Source: Halorubrum ezzemoulense DSM 17463
Lineage (GTDB): Archaea; Halobacteriota; Halobacteria; Halobacteriales; Haloferacaceae
NCBI RefSeq assembly: GCF_002114285.1
Contig: NZ_NEDJ01000009.1
Coordinates: 1 to 64,000 of the forward strand
Length of the DNA: 64,000 nt
Direction: 5' to 3'
The notes beneath the pieces are model-generated. The model searched no databases. It was not told where the DNA came from and saw only the letters and a list, made by a program, of their open reading frames with translations. Below, one piece after another: positions 25,037 through 33,422 of the stretch. The first letter of the stretch is position 1, and every line of letters begins with the position of its first letter. The translations under genes and the position numbers were made by a program.

Positions 25037-26041
25037 TCAGATCGGCTCGACCTCGACGTCGAACAGCGACCGCCAGCGGTAGCGGCGCCCGCCCCAGACG
25101 AACGTCCGGCGGGCGAACGCGTACGCCATCAGCGGGGGCGCGATCAGCACGCCCGGCGCGGCGAGCAGGAACGTCGCGCGCCGGATCCCGAACCGGGCGT
25201 ACGCCGCCCCGGCGAGGGCCGTGACGAGCGTCACCCCGGCGACCGGCGCGAACAGGCAGAGCGCCGCCATCGAGACGCCGAAGGCGGCGTTGAACGCGGT
25301 CGCCCCGGGGGCGTGGTACCGGGTGATCGTCAGGAAGCGGACGAACCGCTCCAGCGAGTCCCGGGCCGACCCGCCCGCCCGGACGTACCGCGTCCGGTCG
25401 ACCGACGCCACGTCGAGGTGGTCGGTGAGCGTCCCGTCGTCGCTGACCGTCCGCAGGAGGTCCCGGCGGAACGCCGCCTCCCCGGCGCGGAGGTCCTCGC
25501 GCTCGAATATTACCGCGCCGCCCCACGCGACGCCGGCCGCGAACACCGCGAGCGTCCCGCCGATCACGTACGCGGGTTCGAACAGGCGAGCCAGCGGGTC
25601 GAGCCCGACGAACACCGGGACCTCCGTGGTGGGCCCCTGCCGGTCGTAGTCGGCGTCGAGCGTCGCCAGCCAGTCGGGCGGATGGCGGAAGTCGTCGTCC
25701 GTCCAGGCGATCCGGTCGTTCGCGGCCGCCGCCATCCCGGCGGCGATCGCGTTGGCCTTGCCGGAACACCCCTCCGGTTCGCCGGCGATGACGATCCGGA
25801 CGCGGGGCGGCAGGTCTCCCCGCCGGTCGGCGACCGGGTCGTCCGGGGAGTCGCAGATCACGAGGAGTTCGTCGGCGTCCGCGTCGTCGTCGGCCGCGCC
25901 GCTCGCCTCACCGCCGAGCGCCTCGGACCCGCGGAGCTGGGCCGCCACCTCGTCGCAGGCGTCGGTCCAGCGGACGGTCGGGAGCAGGACGGACACCGGC
26001 GTCGAGTTTCCCGGCGACGCGGTCGGTTCCGGAGCTGTCAC
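25037..26041 (-). CDS. Glycosyltransferase family 2, ceramide-glucosyltransferase-like
   Basis: The 334-aa protein has a GT-A catalytic domain followed by C-terminal membrane helices (about 145-170 and 250-310). Motifs include the sugar-nucleotide-binding start VSVLLPTVRW, the metal-binding Asp cluster WTDDDF near residue 115, a third Asp in DDGTLTDHLD, and an (R/Q)-x-x-R-W motif RRYRW near the end, as in membrane processive or lipid glycosyltransferases. The substrate is probably a lipid on the cytoplasmic face. It sits 57 bp downstream of an HTTM membrane protein on the same strand, so the pair may act together in glycolipid or surface modification. Confidence 0.85.
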   Translation of the reverse strand: MTAPEPTASPGNSTPVSVLLPTVRWTDACDEVAAQLRGSEALGGEASGAADDDADADELLVICDSPDDPVADRRGDLPPRVRIVIAGEPEGCSGKANAIAAGMAAAANDRIAWTDDDFRHPPDWLATLDADYDRQGPTTEVPVFVGLDPLARLFEPAYVIGGTLAVFAAGVAWGGAVIFEREDLRAGEAAFRRDLLRTVSDDGTLTDHLDVASVDRTRYVRAGGSARDSLERFVRFLTITRYHAPGATAFNAAFGVSMAALCLFAPVAGVTLVTALAGAAYARFGIRRATFLLAAPGVLIAPPLMAYAFARRTFVWGGRRYRWRSLFDVEVEPI

Positions 26042-26098
26042 GACAGGGGTATCGGGCGGTCCGAAAGTAAACGTCCGCGATCGAGTCTCGCGCCCCGT

Positions 26099-27628
26099 TC
26101 ACGGCGCCGAGCACGAGCGCGTCCCGAGTTCGTCGACCCGCGTCTCCCCGTCCCTCACGTCGACGTCGACGGCCGACACCGTGACCGACCGGATCGCGCC
26201 GTCTCCACCCTCGGCGAAGCCCCCCGCCCGGTCGCAGAGGTGCGCGAGCAGCGGGTCGACGCGGGCCGAGTCAGGGTTGTTCGCGAGCGCCGTGAGGAGC
26301 TTCCGCCAGCGCGCGGTCGGGTACGCGCGGGCGTCGGAGGGCGGTCGGTCGCGCGCGACGCGGTCGCCATACAGCGCGTCGATCCGGTCGCCGTCGGCGG
26401 TCGCGGCGGTCGCCGACACGCGCGCGTCGGTCGAGGGCGGGTTCGGCGCGAACATGGTCCAGCCGCCCTCCGTCGGGTCGGACACCGACGCGACCGCGTC
26501 GGGCGTCTCGACGGCCCCGAGCGCCATCCCGTTCCACGCGACGACCGCGACGAGGAGGACCGCGGCGAGGACCGGGATCGCGGCCGCGACTCCCTCGCGG
26601 AGGACCCGGAGCGACCGCGAACCGGCCGGTCGTCCCGCGGAGCCGGTCCGACGCTCCGCGAGGCGGCGGAGCCGGTCGGCGGCGGGGGCGACCGCGCGCT
26701 CGACGCGGTCCCAGACGAACGGCGGGAAGAAGGGCAGCAGCGAGGTCGCGGAGATCGCGGGGAACACGCCGATCTGTAGCGCGGCGGCCATCGAGAGGTG
26801 CGCGGCGACGAACGTCCCCGCGAGCGCGGCCCGGACCCGGCCGGCGGCCGCGACCAGCAGCGGGGAGGCGACGAGCAGCGCGAGCCAGCCGTAGGTGGCC
26901 GCCGAGAGCAGCGCCGGCCACTCCGGGACGAGCCCGCCGAGCGGGCCGTGGAGGTAGGTGAGCCGGAACACGCGCGCGACCGCCTCGCCGCCGGGCCACA
27001 TCGACCCTCGGAGCTTCTCGACCGCGTTGGCGACGTACACGACGACCGCGAGCGTCAGGAGGAGCGCCGATGCGGGGCCCGCGACGCGGTCGCGGCCGTC
27101 GCCGCTGGGCGGGGCCGCGGCATCGGGGGCGCGGCGGCGGACCGCGTCGACCGACCAGCGAGCGCTGAGCGGGCACAGGAGTCCGGCGCCGAGCAGCTGG
27201 AGGAGGAGGGTGTCCCCGGCGTTGAGGACGAAGGGGTTCCGCGCCTGAAGCGACGCGAGCAGGAGCAGGGAGGCGACGACCGCGACGCGGGTCCGGTGGC
27301 CGACCGCGAGCGCGACGGCGGCGAGCGCGGCGGCGAGGAACAGCAGCGCGACGGCCCACGCCTCGCCGGAGACGGCGTGGAGCGAGAAGCGGGCGCCGAG
27401 TGGATACGCGTCGGTGAGCGTCGCCCGCGGGAGGACGCCGGCGTCCGTGTAGAAGGCGACGAGGTTCCGCGACCGGAGCGCGAGGTCGACGAGGAGGACG
27501 GCGCCGAGCGCGATCCGGAACGCGGCGAGCGCGCGGGGGTCAATCCCGAGTCGCCGGCGGAGCGCGGCGCGGAGCCGGAACGCGGCGCGGCGTGGGGCGG
27601 CGCCGCCGGCGGAATCGGCCGTCGTCAC
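26099..27628 (-). CDS. HTTM domain membrane protein (gamma-carboxylase-like)
   Basis: The 509-aa protein has at least eight hydrophobic helices, with the HTTM pattern found in vitamin K-dependent gamma-carboxylase relatives. Markers are LAAFRIALGAVLLVDLALRS at residue 33, FYTDAGVLPR, the RNPFVLNAGDTLL motif and a later MWPGGEAVARVF. The C-terminal 130 residues form a soluble, presumably extracytoplasmic domain (GGWTMFAPNPPS). Whether archaeal members carboxylate glutamate is unknown. It is upstream of a glycosyltransferase gene and divergent from the asparaginase gene. The coding sequence is very GC-rich and Ala/Arg-rich. Confidence 0.85.
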   Translation of the reverse strand: MTTADSAGGAAPRRAAFRLRAALRRRLGIDPRALAAFRIALGAVLLVDLALRSRNLVAFYTDAGVLPRATLTDAYPLGARFSLHAVSGEAWAVALLFLAAALAAVALAVGHRTRVAVVASLLLLASLQARNPFVLNAGDTLLLQLLGAGLLCPLSARWSVDAVRRRAPDAAAPPSGDGRDRVAGPASALLLTLAVVVYVANAVEKLRGSMWPGGEAVARVFRLTYLHGPLGGLVPEWPALLSAATYGWLALLVASPLLVAAAGRVRAALAGTFVAAHLSMAAALQIGVFPAISATSLLPFFPPFVWDRVERAVAPAADRLRRLAERRTGSAGRPAGSRSLRVLREGVAAAIPVLAAVLLVAVVAWNGMALGAVETPDAVASVSDPTEGGWTMFAPNPPSTDARVSATAATADGDRIDALYGDRVARDRPPSDARAYPTARWRKLLTALANNPDSARVDPLLAHLCDRAGGFAEGGDGAIRSVTVSAVDVDVRDGETRVDELGTRSCSAP

Positions 27629-27750
27629 GATGGCTCCGACTCGCCCAGCGGCGGGAATAGGTCTTGCGGCGGCGGAGCGGGAGGCCGGTCGACCCCAGCG
27701 GTCGCCGCCGGCTTCCGGACGCTTATGTGGCCGCCGCGGGAGCCTCCGGT

Positions 27751-28689
27751 ATGCGAGTCATCGTTCACGGCGGCGCCGGCGGCGCCCCGGACGACCCGGA
27801 GCCCAGGCAGGCGGTCCTCGACGAGGCGGCCGCGCGCGGCGCCGACGCCGCGACGCCGCTCGACGCGGTGGAGTCGGCGGTCGCCGTCCTCGAATCGGAC
27901 CCCCGGTTCAACGCGGGCGTCGGCGGCGCGGTCCAGTCCGACGGCGTCGTCCGCACCGACGCGGGCGTGATGACCTCGGACCGCGAGATCGGCGCGGCCT
28001 GCTCGATGCCGGGCGTCGAACACGCGGCGAGCGTCGCCCGGATCGTCCGTGACGAGACGCCGCACGTCTTCGTCTCGGGTGAACACGCCGTCGAACTCGC
28101 GGCGGAGTTCGGCGTCGAGACGGGCGCCGCCCTGCTCACCGACGAGACGCGGGAGCGATACGAGGCGGAGGACCCGCCGCGGGGCGGCCCGCGGGAGCAC
28201 CTCGACTGGCTCGCGTCGCGGTTCGGGTCGGGCGACGATCGGGCCGGCGAGCGGCCGGACGACGGCGACGGGACGGGGGTCGAGGCGTCGGGCCGCGCCT
28301 CCGATCACGACACCGTCGGCGCGGTCGCGACCGACGGGGAGCGCGTCGCGGCGGTCACCTCGACCGGCGGGCGGTCGTTCGCGCTCGCGGGGCGCGTCGG
28401 CGACGTGCCGCAGGTCGGCTCCGGCTTCTTTTGTACCGAGGCCGGCGGGGCGAGCGCGACGGGCGCCGGCGAAGACATCGCGCGGGTGACGCTCTCGCGA
28501 CGAGCGGTCGGCCACCTCGATGACGGCCTCGGGGCGCAGGAGGCGGCGGACCGGGCGATCGCGGAGTTCGAGGAGCTGACCGGGTCGGGGGCGGGCGTCA
28601 TCGTCCTCGACCCGACCGCGGCGGGCGCAGACGCGGCCGGGAGCGCGTTCAACACCGAGGGGATGCAGACGAGCGTCGCACACGAATAG
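27751..28689 (+). CDS. Isoaspartyl peptidase / L-asparaginase (Ntn hydrolase)
   Basis: The 312-aa precursor belongs to the plant-type asparaginase family. It starts with MRVIVHGGAGG and has FNAGVGGAVQSDG near residue 53. Self-cleavage is expected before Thr188 in SDHDTVGAVA, which becomes the N-terminal nucleophile. GRVGDVPQVGSGFFC and the GAGEDIARVTLSR segment are in the beta chain. It degrades isoaspartyl dipeptides and asparagine. The ATG at 27751 is preferred because the conserved N-terminus begins there and a TATA-like CTTATGTG lies about 28 bp before it. An acidic linker (160-182) precedes the cleavage site, as in other halophile members. Confidence 0.93.
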   Translation: MRVIVHGGAGGAPDDPEPRQAVLDEAAARGADAATPLDAVESAVAVLESDPRFNAGVGGAVQSDGVVRTDAGVMTSDREIGAACSMPGVEHAASVARIVRDETPHVFVSGEHAVELAAEFGVETGAALLTDETRERYEAEDPPRGGPREHLDWLASRFGSGDDRAGERPDDGDGTGVEASGRASDHDTVGAVATDGERVAAVTSTGGRSFALAGRVGDVPQVGSGFFCTEAGGASATGAGEDIARVTLSRRAVGHLDDGLGAQEAADRAIAEFEELTGSGAGVIVLDPTAAGADAAGSAFNTEGMQTSVAHE

Positions 28690-28744
28690 CCGCCGGCGAG
28701 TCCGGCGCGGCGAGGCGGCGTCCCGGCCGGGCGACGGACCCGCG

Positions 28745-29260
28745 CTATTCGAGGGCGGTCGCGAGCTTTCGGTTGCGGTTCGTCGTGGGAACGTCGGAGT
28801 CGATGAGCTGTCCGCAGGCGTCGACGAACGCGGCGTGACCGACCTCGCCGCAGAGGACGTGGGTTTCCGCCTCGGTGTTGACGTAGACGTCGATCACGTC
28901 GCGGTCCGAGTGAGAGAGGAAGTCGCGGGTCGTGTTCCAGCCGCCGACCGCGAACAGCCCGAGGAACGCCGCGAACGCGATCTCGGGGCGGGTCTCGACG
29001 CGTCCGGTGTACACCAGCCCGATAGCGCCGACGGTGAGGACGAGCGAGAGGACGAGGAAGAACAGTCCGAGGAACGTGTGCCGGTGGAGGCTCGTGTCCC
29101 GCTCGAACTCGACGCTTGTGATATCGCGGACCGGGATCGAGACGGGTTCGTCCGCGGACGGCCGACGGTAGGTGAGTTCCCCGTCGGACGCAGAAAACGA
29201 GACCGTGTTTTCTCCGTCGATGATATATTCATCGAGGTGTGCTTCGGTCGTGAAATTCAT
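28745..29260 (-). CDS. Two-helix membrane protein with soluble flanks
   Basis: The 171-aa protein has a beta-rich N-terminal part (residues 1-60, with PVSIPVRDITSVEFERD, resembling a PH-like or bPH-type segment). Two transmembrane helices follow (about 64-86 and 92-107). The C-terminal domain (110-171) again has strands (VIDVYVNTEAETHVLCGEVG) and a helix. This looks like the soluble-TM-TM-soluble layout of small PH-domain membrane proteins, but no named family is certain. The ATG at 29260 is used. It is divergent from cofD, with 195 bp between. Confidence 0.7.
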   Translation of the reverse strand: MNFTTEAHLDEYIIDGENTVSFSASDGELTYRRPSADEPVSIPVRDITSVEFERDTSLHRHTFLGLFFLVLSLVLTVGAIGLVYTGRVETRPEIAFAAFLGLFAVGGWNTTRDFLSHSDRDVIDVYVNTEAETHVLCGEVGHAAFVDACGQLIDSDVPTTNRNRKLATALE

Positions 29261-29423
29261 GAGGGGACAGGACGGTGTCGAGACGGTTCTTTCGGTTCGT
29301 CTGATATGTAGCTTTCGACACCTATTGGCGGCTTTCAGCGCCTCCGTCGACTGCCCCCGCGACGGTGACTCGAGGGGACCGCCACTGGTAGCACCGGTCG
29401 TACCTCGTCGCCCGCGGAGGCGA

Positions 29424-29432
29424 GGATACAAG
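29424..29432 (+). promoter_or_regulatory. TATA-like box of the cofD operon
   Basis: GGATACAAG lies 24-32 bp before the cofD ATG at 29456, consistent with a leaderless transcript for the four-gene operon. Confidence 0.5.
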
Positions 29433-29455
29433 CCCGACCGTCGCCTTGCGCCGGT

Positions 29456-30508
29456 ATGGTAACCTTCCTCGCCGGGGGGACGGGCACGCCGAAGCTCCTC
29501 GACGGCGCGGCCCGGGTGTTCGATCCGTCCGAGACCGCGGTCGTCGCCAACACCGGCGACGACGTCGAGATCGGCGGTCACCTCGTCTGCCCCGACGTCG
29601 ACACCGTGCTGTTCGCGGGCGGCGGCGTCCTCGACCGCGAGACGTGGTGGGGGATCGACGGCGACACGACCGCGACCCACGAGGAGCTCTCCCGCCTCGC
29701 GAGCGCCGCGGGCGACGCGCTCGACGGCGAGCCGGGGACCCCGCGCTACCTCGACGACGCGACGCAGACCGCTGGCCGCGAGATCGCCCGCTGGCGGCGG
29801 TTCTCCGCGGTCGGCGAGTTCATGGAGATCGGCGACCGCGACCGCGCGGTCCACCTCACGCGCACGGGCCTGCTCGACGAGGGGAAGTCGCTCACCGAGG
29901 CGGTCCGCGTCCTCGCCGCGGCGTTCGACCTCGACGTCGACCTCCTCCCGATGTCCGACGACGCGGTGGCGACGCTGGTCCACACCGAGGGCGGCGAGAC
30001 CATCCACTTCCAGGAGTACTGGGTCGCGCGCCGCGCCGAGCCCGCGGTCGCCGACGTGGAGTTCCGGGGGGCGGCCGACGCGGAACCGACCGACGCCGCG
30101 CTGGCGGCGCTCGCCGATCCGGTCGTGATCGGCCCCTCGAACCCGGTGACGAGCCTCGGCCCGATGCTGGCGCTCCCCGGGTTCGAGCGCGCGCTCCGCG
30201 AGACGCCCGTGGTCGCCGTCTCGCCGTTCGTCGGCGACGAGGTGTTCTCCGGCCCGGCCGCGGAGCTGATGGCGGGCGTCGGCCGCGAGCCCTCGACAGC
30301 GGGGGTGGCCGAAGCGTACCCCTTCGCGGACGCGTTCGTCCTCGACGACGACGACCCGACCGACCTCGACCGACACGTCGAGCGCACCGACACGGAGATC
30401 GACGGCGTCGACGACGCCGAGCGCGTCGCCCGGGCCTGCGAACGAGCGCTGACGGCGGTCGCCGGCGGCGCGGCGGACGCGGGGGCGCCGCGGGAGGGGG
30501 CGGAGTGA
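29456..30508 (+). CDS. cofD: 2-phospho-L-lactate transferase (coenzyme F420 biosynthesis)
   Basis: The 350-aa enzyme transfers the phospholactate moiety (or a related activated three-carbon acid) to the deazaflavin FO to form F420-0. Typical elements are the N-terminal [33 protein letters not shown] near residue 28, and [19 protein letters not shown] near 223. The last part is acidic and Ala/Gly-rich. It is the first gene of a tight operon: the next gene starts with GTG inside its stop codon (GTGA at 30505). That links F420 synthesis to three less understood products. No other cof gene is in the window. Confidence 0.95.
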   Translation: MVTFLAGGTGTPKLLDGAARVFDPSETAVVANTGDDVEIGGHLVCPDVDTVLFAGGGVLDRETWWGIDGDTTATHEELSRLASAAGDALDGEPGTPRYLDDATQTAGREIARWRRFSAVGEFMEIGDRDRAVHLTRTGLLDEGKSLTEAVRVLAAAFDLDVDLLPMSDDAVATLVHTEGGETIHFQEYWVARRAEPAVADVEFRGAADAEPTDAALAALADPVVIGPSNPVTSLGPMLALPGFERALRETPVVAVSPFVGDEVFSGPAAELMAGVGREPSTAGVAEAYPFADAFVLDDDDPTDLDRHVERTDTEIDGVDDAERVARACERALTAVAGGAADAGAPREGAE

Positions 30509-31359
30509 CCCGGCGCGCCGACGCGGCCGGAGCGTCCGCGGGCGACGATCCGTTCCTCGTCGCCGCGAGCCTCAGCGGCGCGGCCGACAGCGAGTGGGCC
30601 CGCGCTGCGGCCGAGCACGTCGACGCCGCGCTACTCGGCGGGGTCGCGCTCGATCCCGCCAGTCGGGCGGCCGCCCGCGATCTCGTCGCGCGCGGGCGAT
30701 CGGAGTTCCTCCCGACCGACCCGCTCGGGTTCGTCGCCGACCAGATCGACGCGCTCGCCGAGGTTCCGGTCCGGCCGGGGGTCAACGTCCGGAGCGCGGC
30801 GCCGGAGCCGGTCCGGAAGGCCGCGCGGATCTGCGCCGACCGCGGCGCGGTCTGCGAGGTCAACGCCCACTGTCGGCAGCCCGAACTCCGCGCGGTCGGC
30901 TGCGGCGAGTCGCTGCTCCGCGATCCGGCCCGGTTGACGCGGTACGTCGCCGCCGCGAGCGGGACGGGCGCGACGACGAGCGTGAAGGTCCGCGCCGAGG
31001 TGCCCGGCGTCGACCTCGTCGCCGTCGCGGAGCGCGTCGCGAGCGCGGGCGCGGACTGGCTCCACGTCGACGCGATGGACTCGGAGGCGGTGATCGCGGA
31101 CCTCGCAGCGGCGGTCGACGCGGCATCCGGGGGCGGAGACCGCCTCGCCGACCTGACAGTCGTCGCCAACAACGGCGTCCGAGGCCGCGAGACGGTCGCC
31201 GAATACGCCGCGCACGGGGCCGACGCGGTGAGCGCGGGGCGCCCGACGGAGGACCCGCCGGTCCTCGCGCGCGTCGCGGACGCTGTCGATGAGTGGCGGG
31301 CGGGATCGCTGCGGGAGCGCGCCGGCGAAGCGGATCCCGGGCCGGAGGTGCGGCCGTGA
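30505..31359 (+). CDS. Dihydrouridine-synthase-like (beta/alpha)8 barrel protein
   Basis: The 284-aa protein starts with GTG at 30505, overlapping the cofD stop. The barrel resembles tRNA-dihydrouridine synthases but is divergent. The DUS NxGCP signature becomes [20 protein letters not shown] near residue 115, with a Cys in a CRQPE context. [10 protein letters not shown] and a C-terminal [20 protein letters not shown] phosphate/FMN-binding part are present. This variant resembles the methanogen marker-9/MJ0144-like group rather than true DusA (from memory). It probably binds FMN. The substrate is unknown; genome position suggests a cofactor rather than tRNA, but tRNA cannot be excluded. Confidence 0.8.
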   Translation: MTRRADAAGASAGDDPFLVAASLSGAADSEWARAAAEHVDAALLGGVALDPASRAAARDLVARGRSEFLPTDPLGFVADQIDALAEVPVRPGVNVRSAAPEPVRKAARICADRGAVCEVNAHCRQPELRAVGCGESLLRDPARLTRYVAAASGTGATTSVKVRAEVPGVDLVAVAERVASAGADWLHVDAMDSEAVIADLAAAVDAASGGGDRLADLTVVANNGVRGRETVAEYAAHGADAVSAGRPTEDPPVLARVADAVDEWRAGSLRERAGEADPGPEVRP

Positions 31360-32408
31360 GCGGTGACGAGCGCCCGACAGGAGACGCGACGAAACCGGCG
31401 GGAGACGTGACGCCGAGCGGGGCGACGGACCCCGTCGACGACGCGACGCTCGCGCTCCTGGTGGAGGTGGCCGGCACGCCGAAGCCCGGGAACGTGGACC
31501 GCCGCCGCGACCTCGACGACCTCCGGTTCGAGGCGTTCCTCGGCGGCGCGGTCGGCGCCCGGCCGGGGCTCGAACTGGCTGCCGAGACCGACGGCGGCGT
31601 CGCCGAGCGGCCCGCGGTCGGCGCGGCCTTCGAGCGGGCCGTGGAGGGGATGGCCGCACGCGCCGGCACGAACACCCAGTTCGGCTGTCTCCTGCTGCTC
31701 GTCCCGCTGGTGCGGGCGGCTGCGGACCCCGACCGCGACCTCTCCCCCGCCGGCGTGGACGCGGTCTGTCGGTCGACGACCGTCGACGATGCGGTCGCGT
31801 TCTACCGGGTGTTCGAGGTCGTCGACGTCGCGGTCGACGACCCGCCGGAGGGCGCGGCCGACCTCGACGTGCGCCGCGGGGGCGCCGCCGAGCCCGCGCT
31901 CCGCGAGCGCGAGACGACGCTTCGGGACGTGCTCGCGCTGTCAGCGGACCCGGTCGACGCTGGGGCGGCGGGCGGCTCGGCCGCCTCTGACCGCGTCCCG
32001 GACCGCAACGCGGCGGAGTGGGTCGAGGGGTTCCCGCGGACGTTCCGCGCGGCCGAGTGGATCCTGACGGACGAGGGGCCGCTGGCCGACCGGGCGGCGC
32101 GGGCGTTCCTCGGGCTGCTCGCCGCGGAGCCAGACACCCTCGTCGCGTCGACTCGGGGGGCGGAGACGGCCCGCGAGGCGAGCGCGCGGGCGAGAGAGAT
32201 CCTGTATCCGGACGGCAGCGACCCGAGCAACCCCGTCGGAGACGTCTCCGCGGTCGACGCCGAGGCCGTTCACGGCGCCGACCTCGACGCCGCGGAGTCG
32301 CTGGCGGCGGCGTTCGTCGCCGAGGGGATCAACCCCGGCACGACCGCCGACCTCACCTGCGCGGCGCTGTTCGTCGCGCTCCGGCGCGGCGCGGAGGTGG
32401 CGCCGTGA
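31356..32408 (+). CDS. CitG-like triphosphoribosyl-dephospho-CoA synthase family protein
   Basis: The 350-aa protein starts with GTG at 31356 in a GTGA overlap. After a 27-residue disordered lead it shows the CitG/MdcB family pattern: VEVAGTPKPGNVDRRRDLDD near residue 37, AGTNTQFGCLLLLVPL near 108, and a C-terminal EGINPGTTADLTCAALFVAL. Classical members make the prosthetic-group precursor of citrate lyase from ATP and dephospho-CoA, but no citrate lyase genes are seen here. It is therefore expected to make a different ribosyl-linked compound. An internal variable insert lies at about 165-215. It is coupled to the DUF447 gene by a further 4-bp overlap. Confidence 0.85.
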   Translation: MSGDERPTGDATKPAGDVTPSGATDPVDDATLALLVEVAGTPKPGNVDRRRDLDDLRFEAFLGGAVGARPGLELAAETDGGVAERPAVGAAFERAVEGMAARAGTNTQFGCLLLLVPLVRAAADPDRDLSPAGVDAVCRSTTVDDAVAFYRVFEVVDVAVDDPPEGAADLDVRRGGAAEPALRERETTLRDVLALSADPVDAGAAGGSAASDRVPDRNAAEWVEGFPRTFRAAEWILTDEGPLADRAARAFLGLLAAEPDTLVASTRGAETAREASARAREILYPDGSDPSNPVGDVSAVDAEAVHGADLDAAESLAAAFVAEGINPGTTADLTCAALFVALRRGAEVAP

Positions 32409-33040
32409 GCGATGGAACGCCGGACGAGGGGTCCGTCGGCGTAGCCCCGGACGGGTGGCCGGTGCCGCTCCGGGGCGTCACGGAGTCGGTGGTGACGACG
32501 CGCGGGCCGAACGACCGGTGGAACGTCGCTGCGCTCGGAGTTCACGCCCCGGACGAGCCGGACGAGCCGGTCACCGCGCGCACCTACGGCCGCACCCGGA
32601 CGTGGCGGAACTTCGCCGAGCGCGGGGGCGGCGTGGTCCAGTTCACCGTCGACCCGCGGACGTTCGTCGACGCGGCGCTGACGGTCCGGGAGACGGACGA
32701 CCCCGTCCTCCCGAGCGCCGACGCGTGGGTCGAGGTGCGCGCGGAGGAGGTCGCGGCCGAGGCCGAGGGCGAGACCACGATCCGGACGTGGGAGCTGTCG
32801 CCGGTCGAGTCGGCGGTCGTCGCCGAGCGCGTTCCCACCGTCAACCGGGGGTTCGGCGCGGTCGTCGACGCGACGGTGGCCGCCTCGCGGCTGGACGTGC
32901 CGTCGTTCGACACGGCCGAGCTGCTCGACCGGCTCCGCTACTTCGCCGACGTGGTGGAGCGCTGCGGCGGGCCGGCCGAGCGCGAGGCGTTCGATCGCAT
33001 CGACGAGGCGACCGGGTGGCGCGAGCGCGACGGCGAGTGA
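32405..33040 (+). CDS. DUF447 family protein (FMN-binding split-barrel fold)
   Basis: The 211-aa protein starts with GTG at 32405, overlapping the previous stop. Conserved pieces are VTESVVTTRGPNDRWNVAAL near residue 26, VTARTYGRTRTWRNF near 56, and VPTVNRGFGAVVDATVAASR near 143. The family has an FMN-binding split-barrel fold similar to flavin reductases (family knowledge) and no proven reaction. It is the last gene of the cofD operon, followed by 104 bp and the S17e promoter. Together with the DUS-like barrel it gives the operon two probable flavoproteins. Confidence 0.83.
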   Translation: MSDGTPDEGSVGVAPDGWPVPLRGVTESVVTTRGPNDRWNVAALGVHAPDEPDEPVTARTYGRTRTWRNFAERGGGVVQFTVDPRTFVDAALTVRETDDPVLPSADAWVEVRAEEVAAEAEGETTIRTWELSPVESAVVAERVPTVNRGFGAVVDATVAASRLDVPSFDTAELLDRLRYFADVVERCGGPAEREAFDRIDEATGWRERDGE

Positions 33041-33144
33041 CGGGGCGGGAGCGACCGGGGCTCGCTTCGGCCGCCGGGAGCGCGCCTCGCGGCCGCTCGC
33101 GGCGGAACGAACCCTTTTAGTTCGGGCCGCCGGTACCGCTCGGT

Positions 33145-33339
33145 ATGGCCATCAAACCCAAGTACATCAAACAGCTCGGGAACCTCCTGCTGGAGCAGTA
33201 TCCCGACTCGTTCAACGCGGACTTCGAGACGAACAAGGAGAGCGTCACGGCGCTGACGACCGTCGAGTCGAAGGGAGTCCGTAACCGGATCGCCGGCTAC
33301 GTCACCCAGAAGAAGTCGCAGGCGGCGCAGAACGCGTAA
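33145..33339 (+). CDS. rps17e: 30S ribosomal protein S17e
   Basis: The 64-aa protein matches archaeal S17e over its full length (AIKPKYIKQLGNLLLEQYPD, then NKESVTALTTVESKGVRNRI). It has no neighbouring ribosomal genes. A TATA-like CCTTTTAG lies about 28-35 bp before the ATG, so the transcript is probably leaderless or nearly so. The last residues (KKSQAAQNA) are slightly longer than in some archaea. Confidence 0.96.
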   Translation: MAIKPKYIKQLGNLLLEQYPDSFNADFETNKESVTALTTVESKGVRNRIAGYVTQKKSQAAQNA

Positions 33340-33422
33340 CCGCTCGGTTCGAATCGTCCGGTTCTGCCGACGGGTCCGACCGTCCGACCGCTTAAGTCCG
33401 GAGCCGCGGCCACGCCGCCTCG

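Noticed and set aside
33340-33422. tRNA-like GGTTCGAATC near the S17e stop
   Set aside because: The TpsiC-like piece has no matching acceptor stem or D and anticodon arms around it. No tRNA was found in the window.
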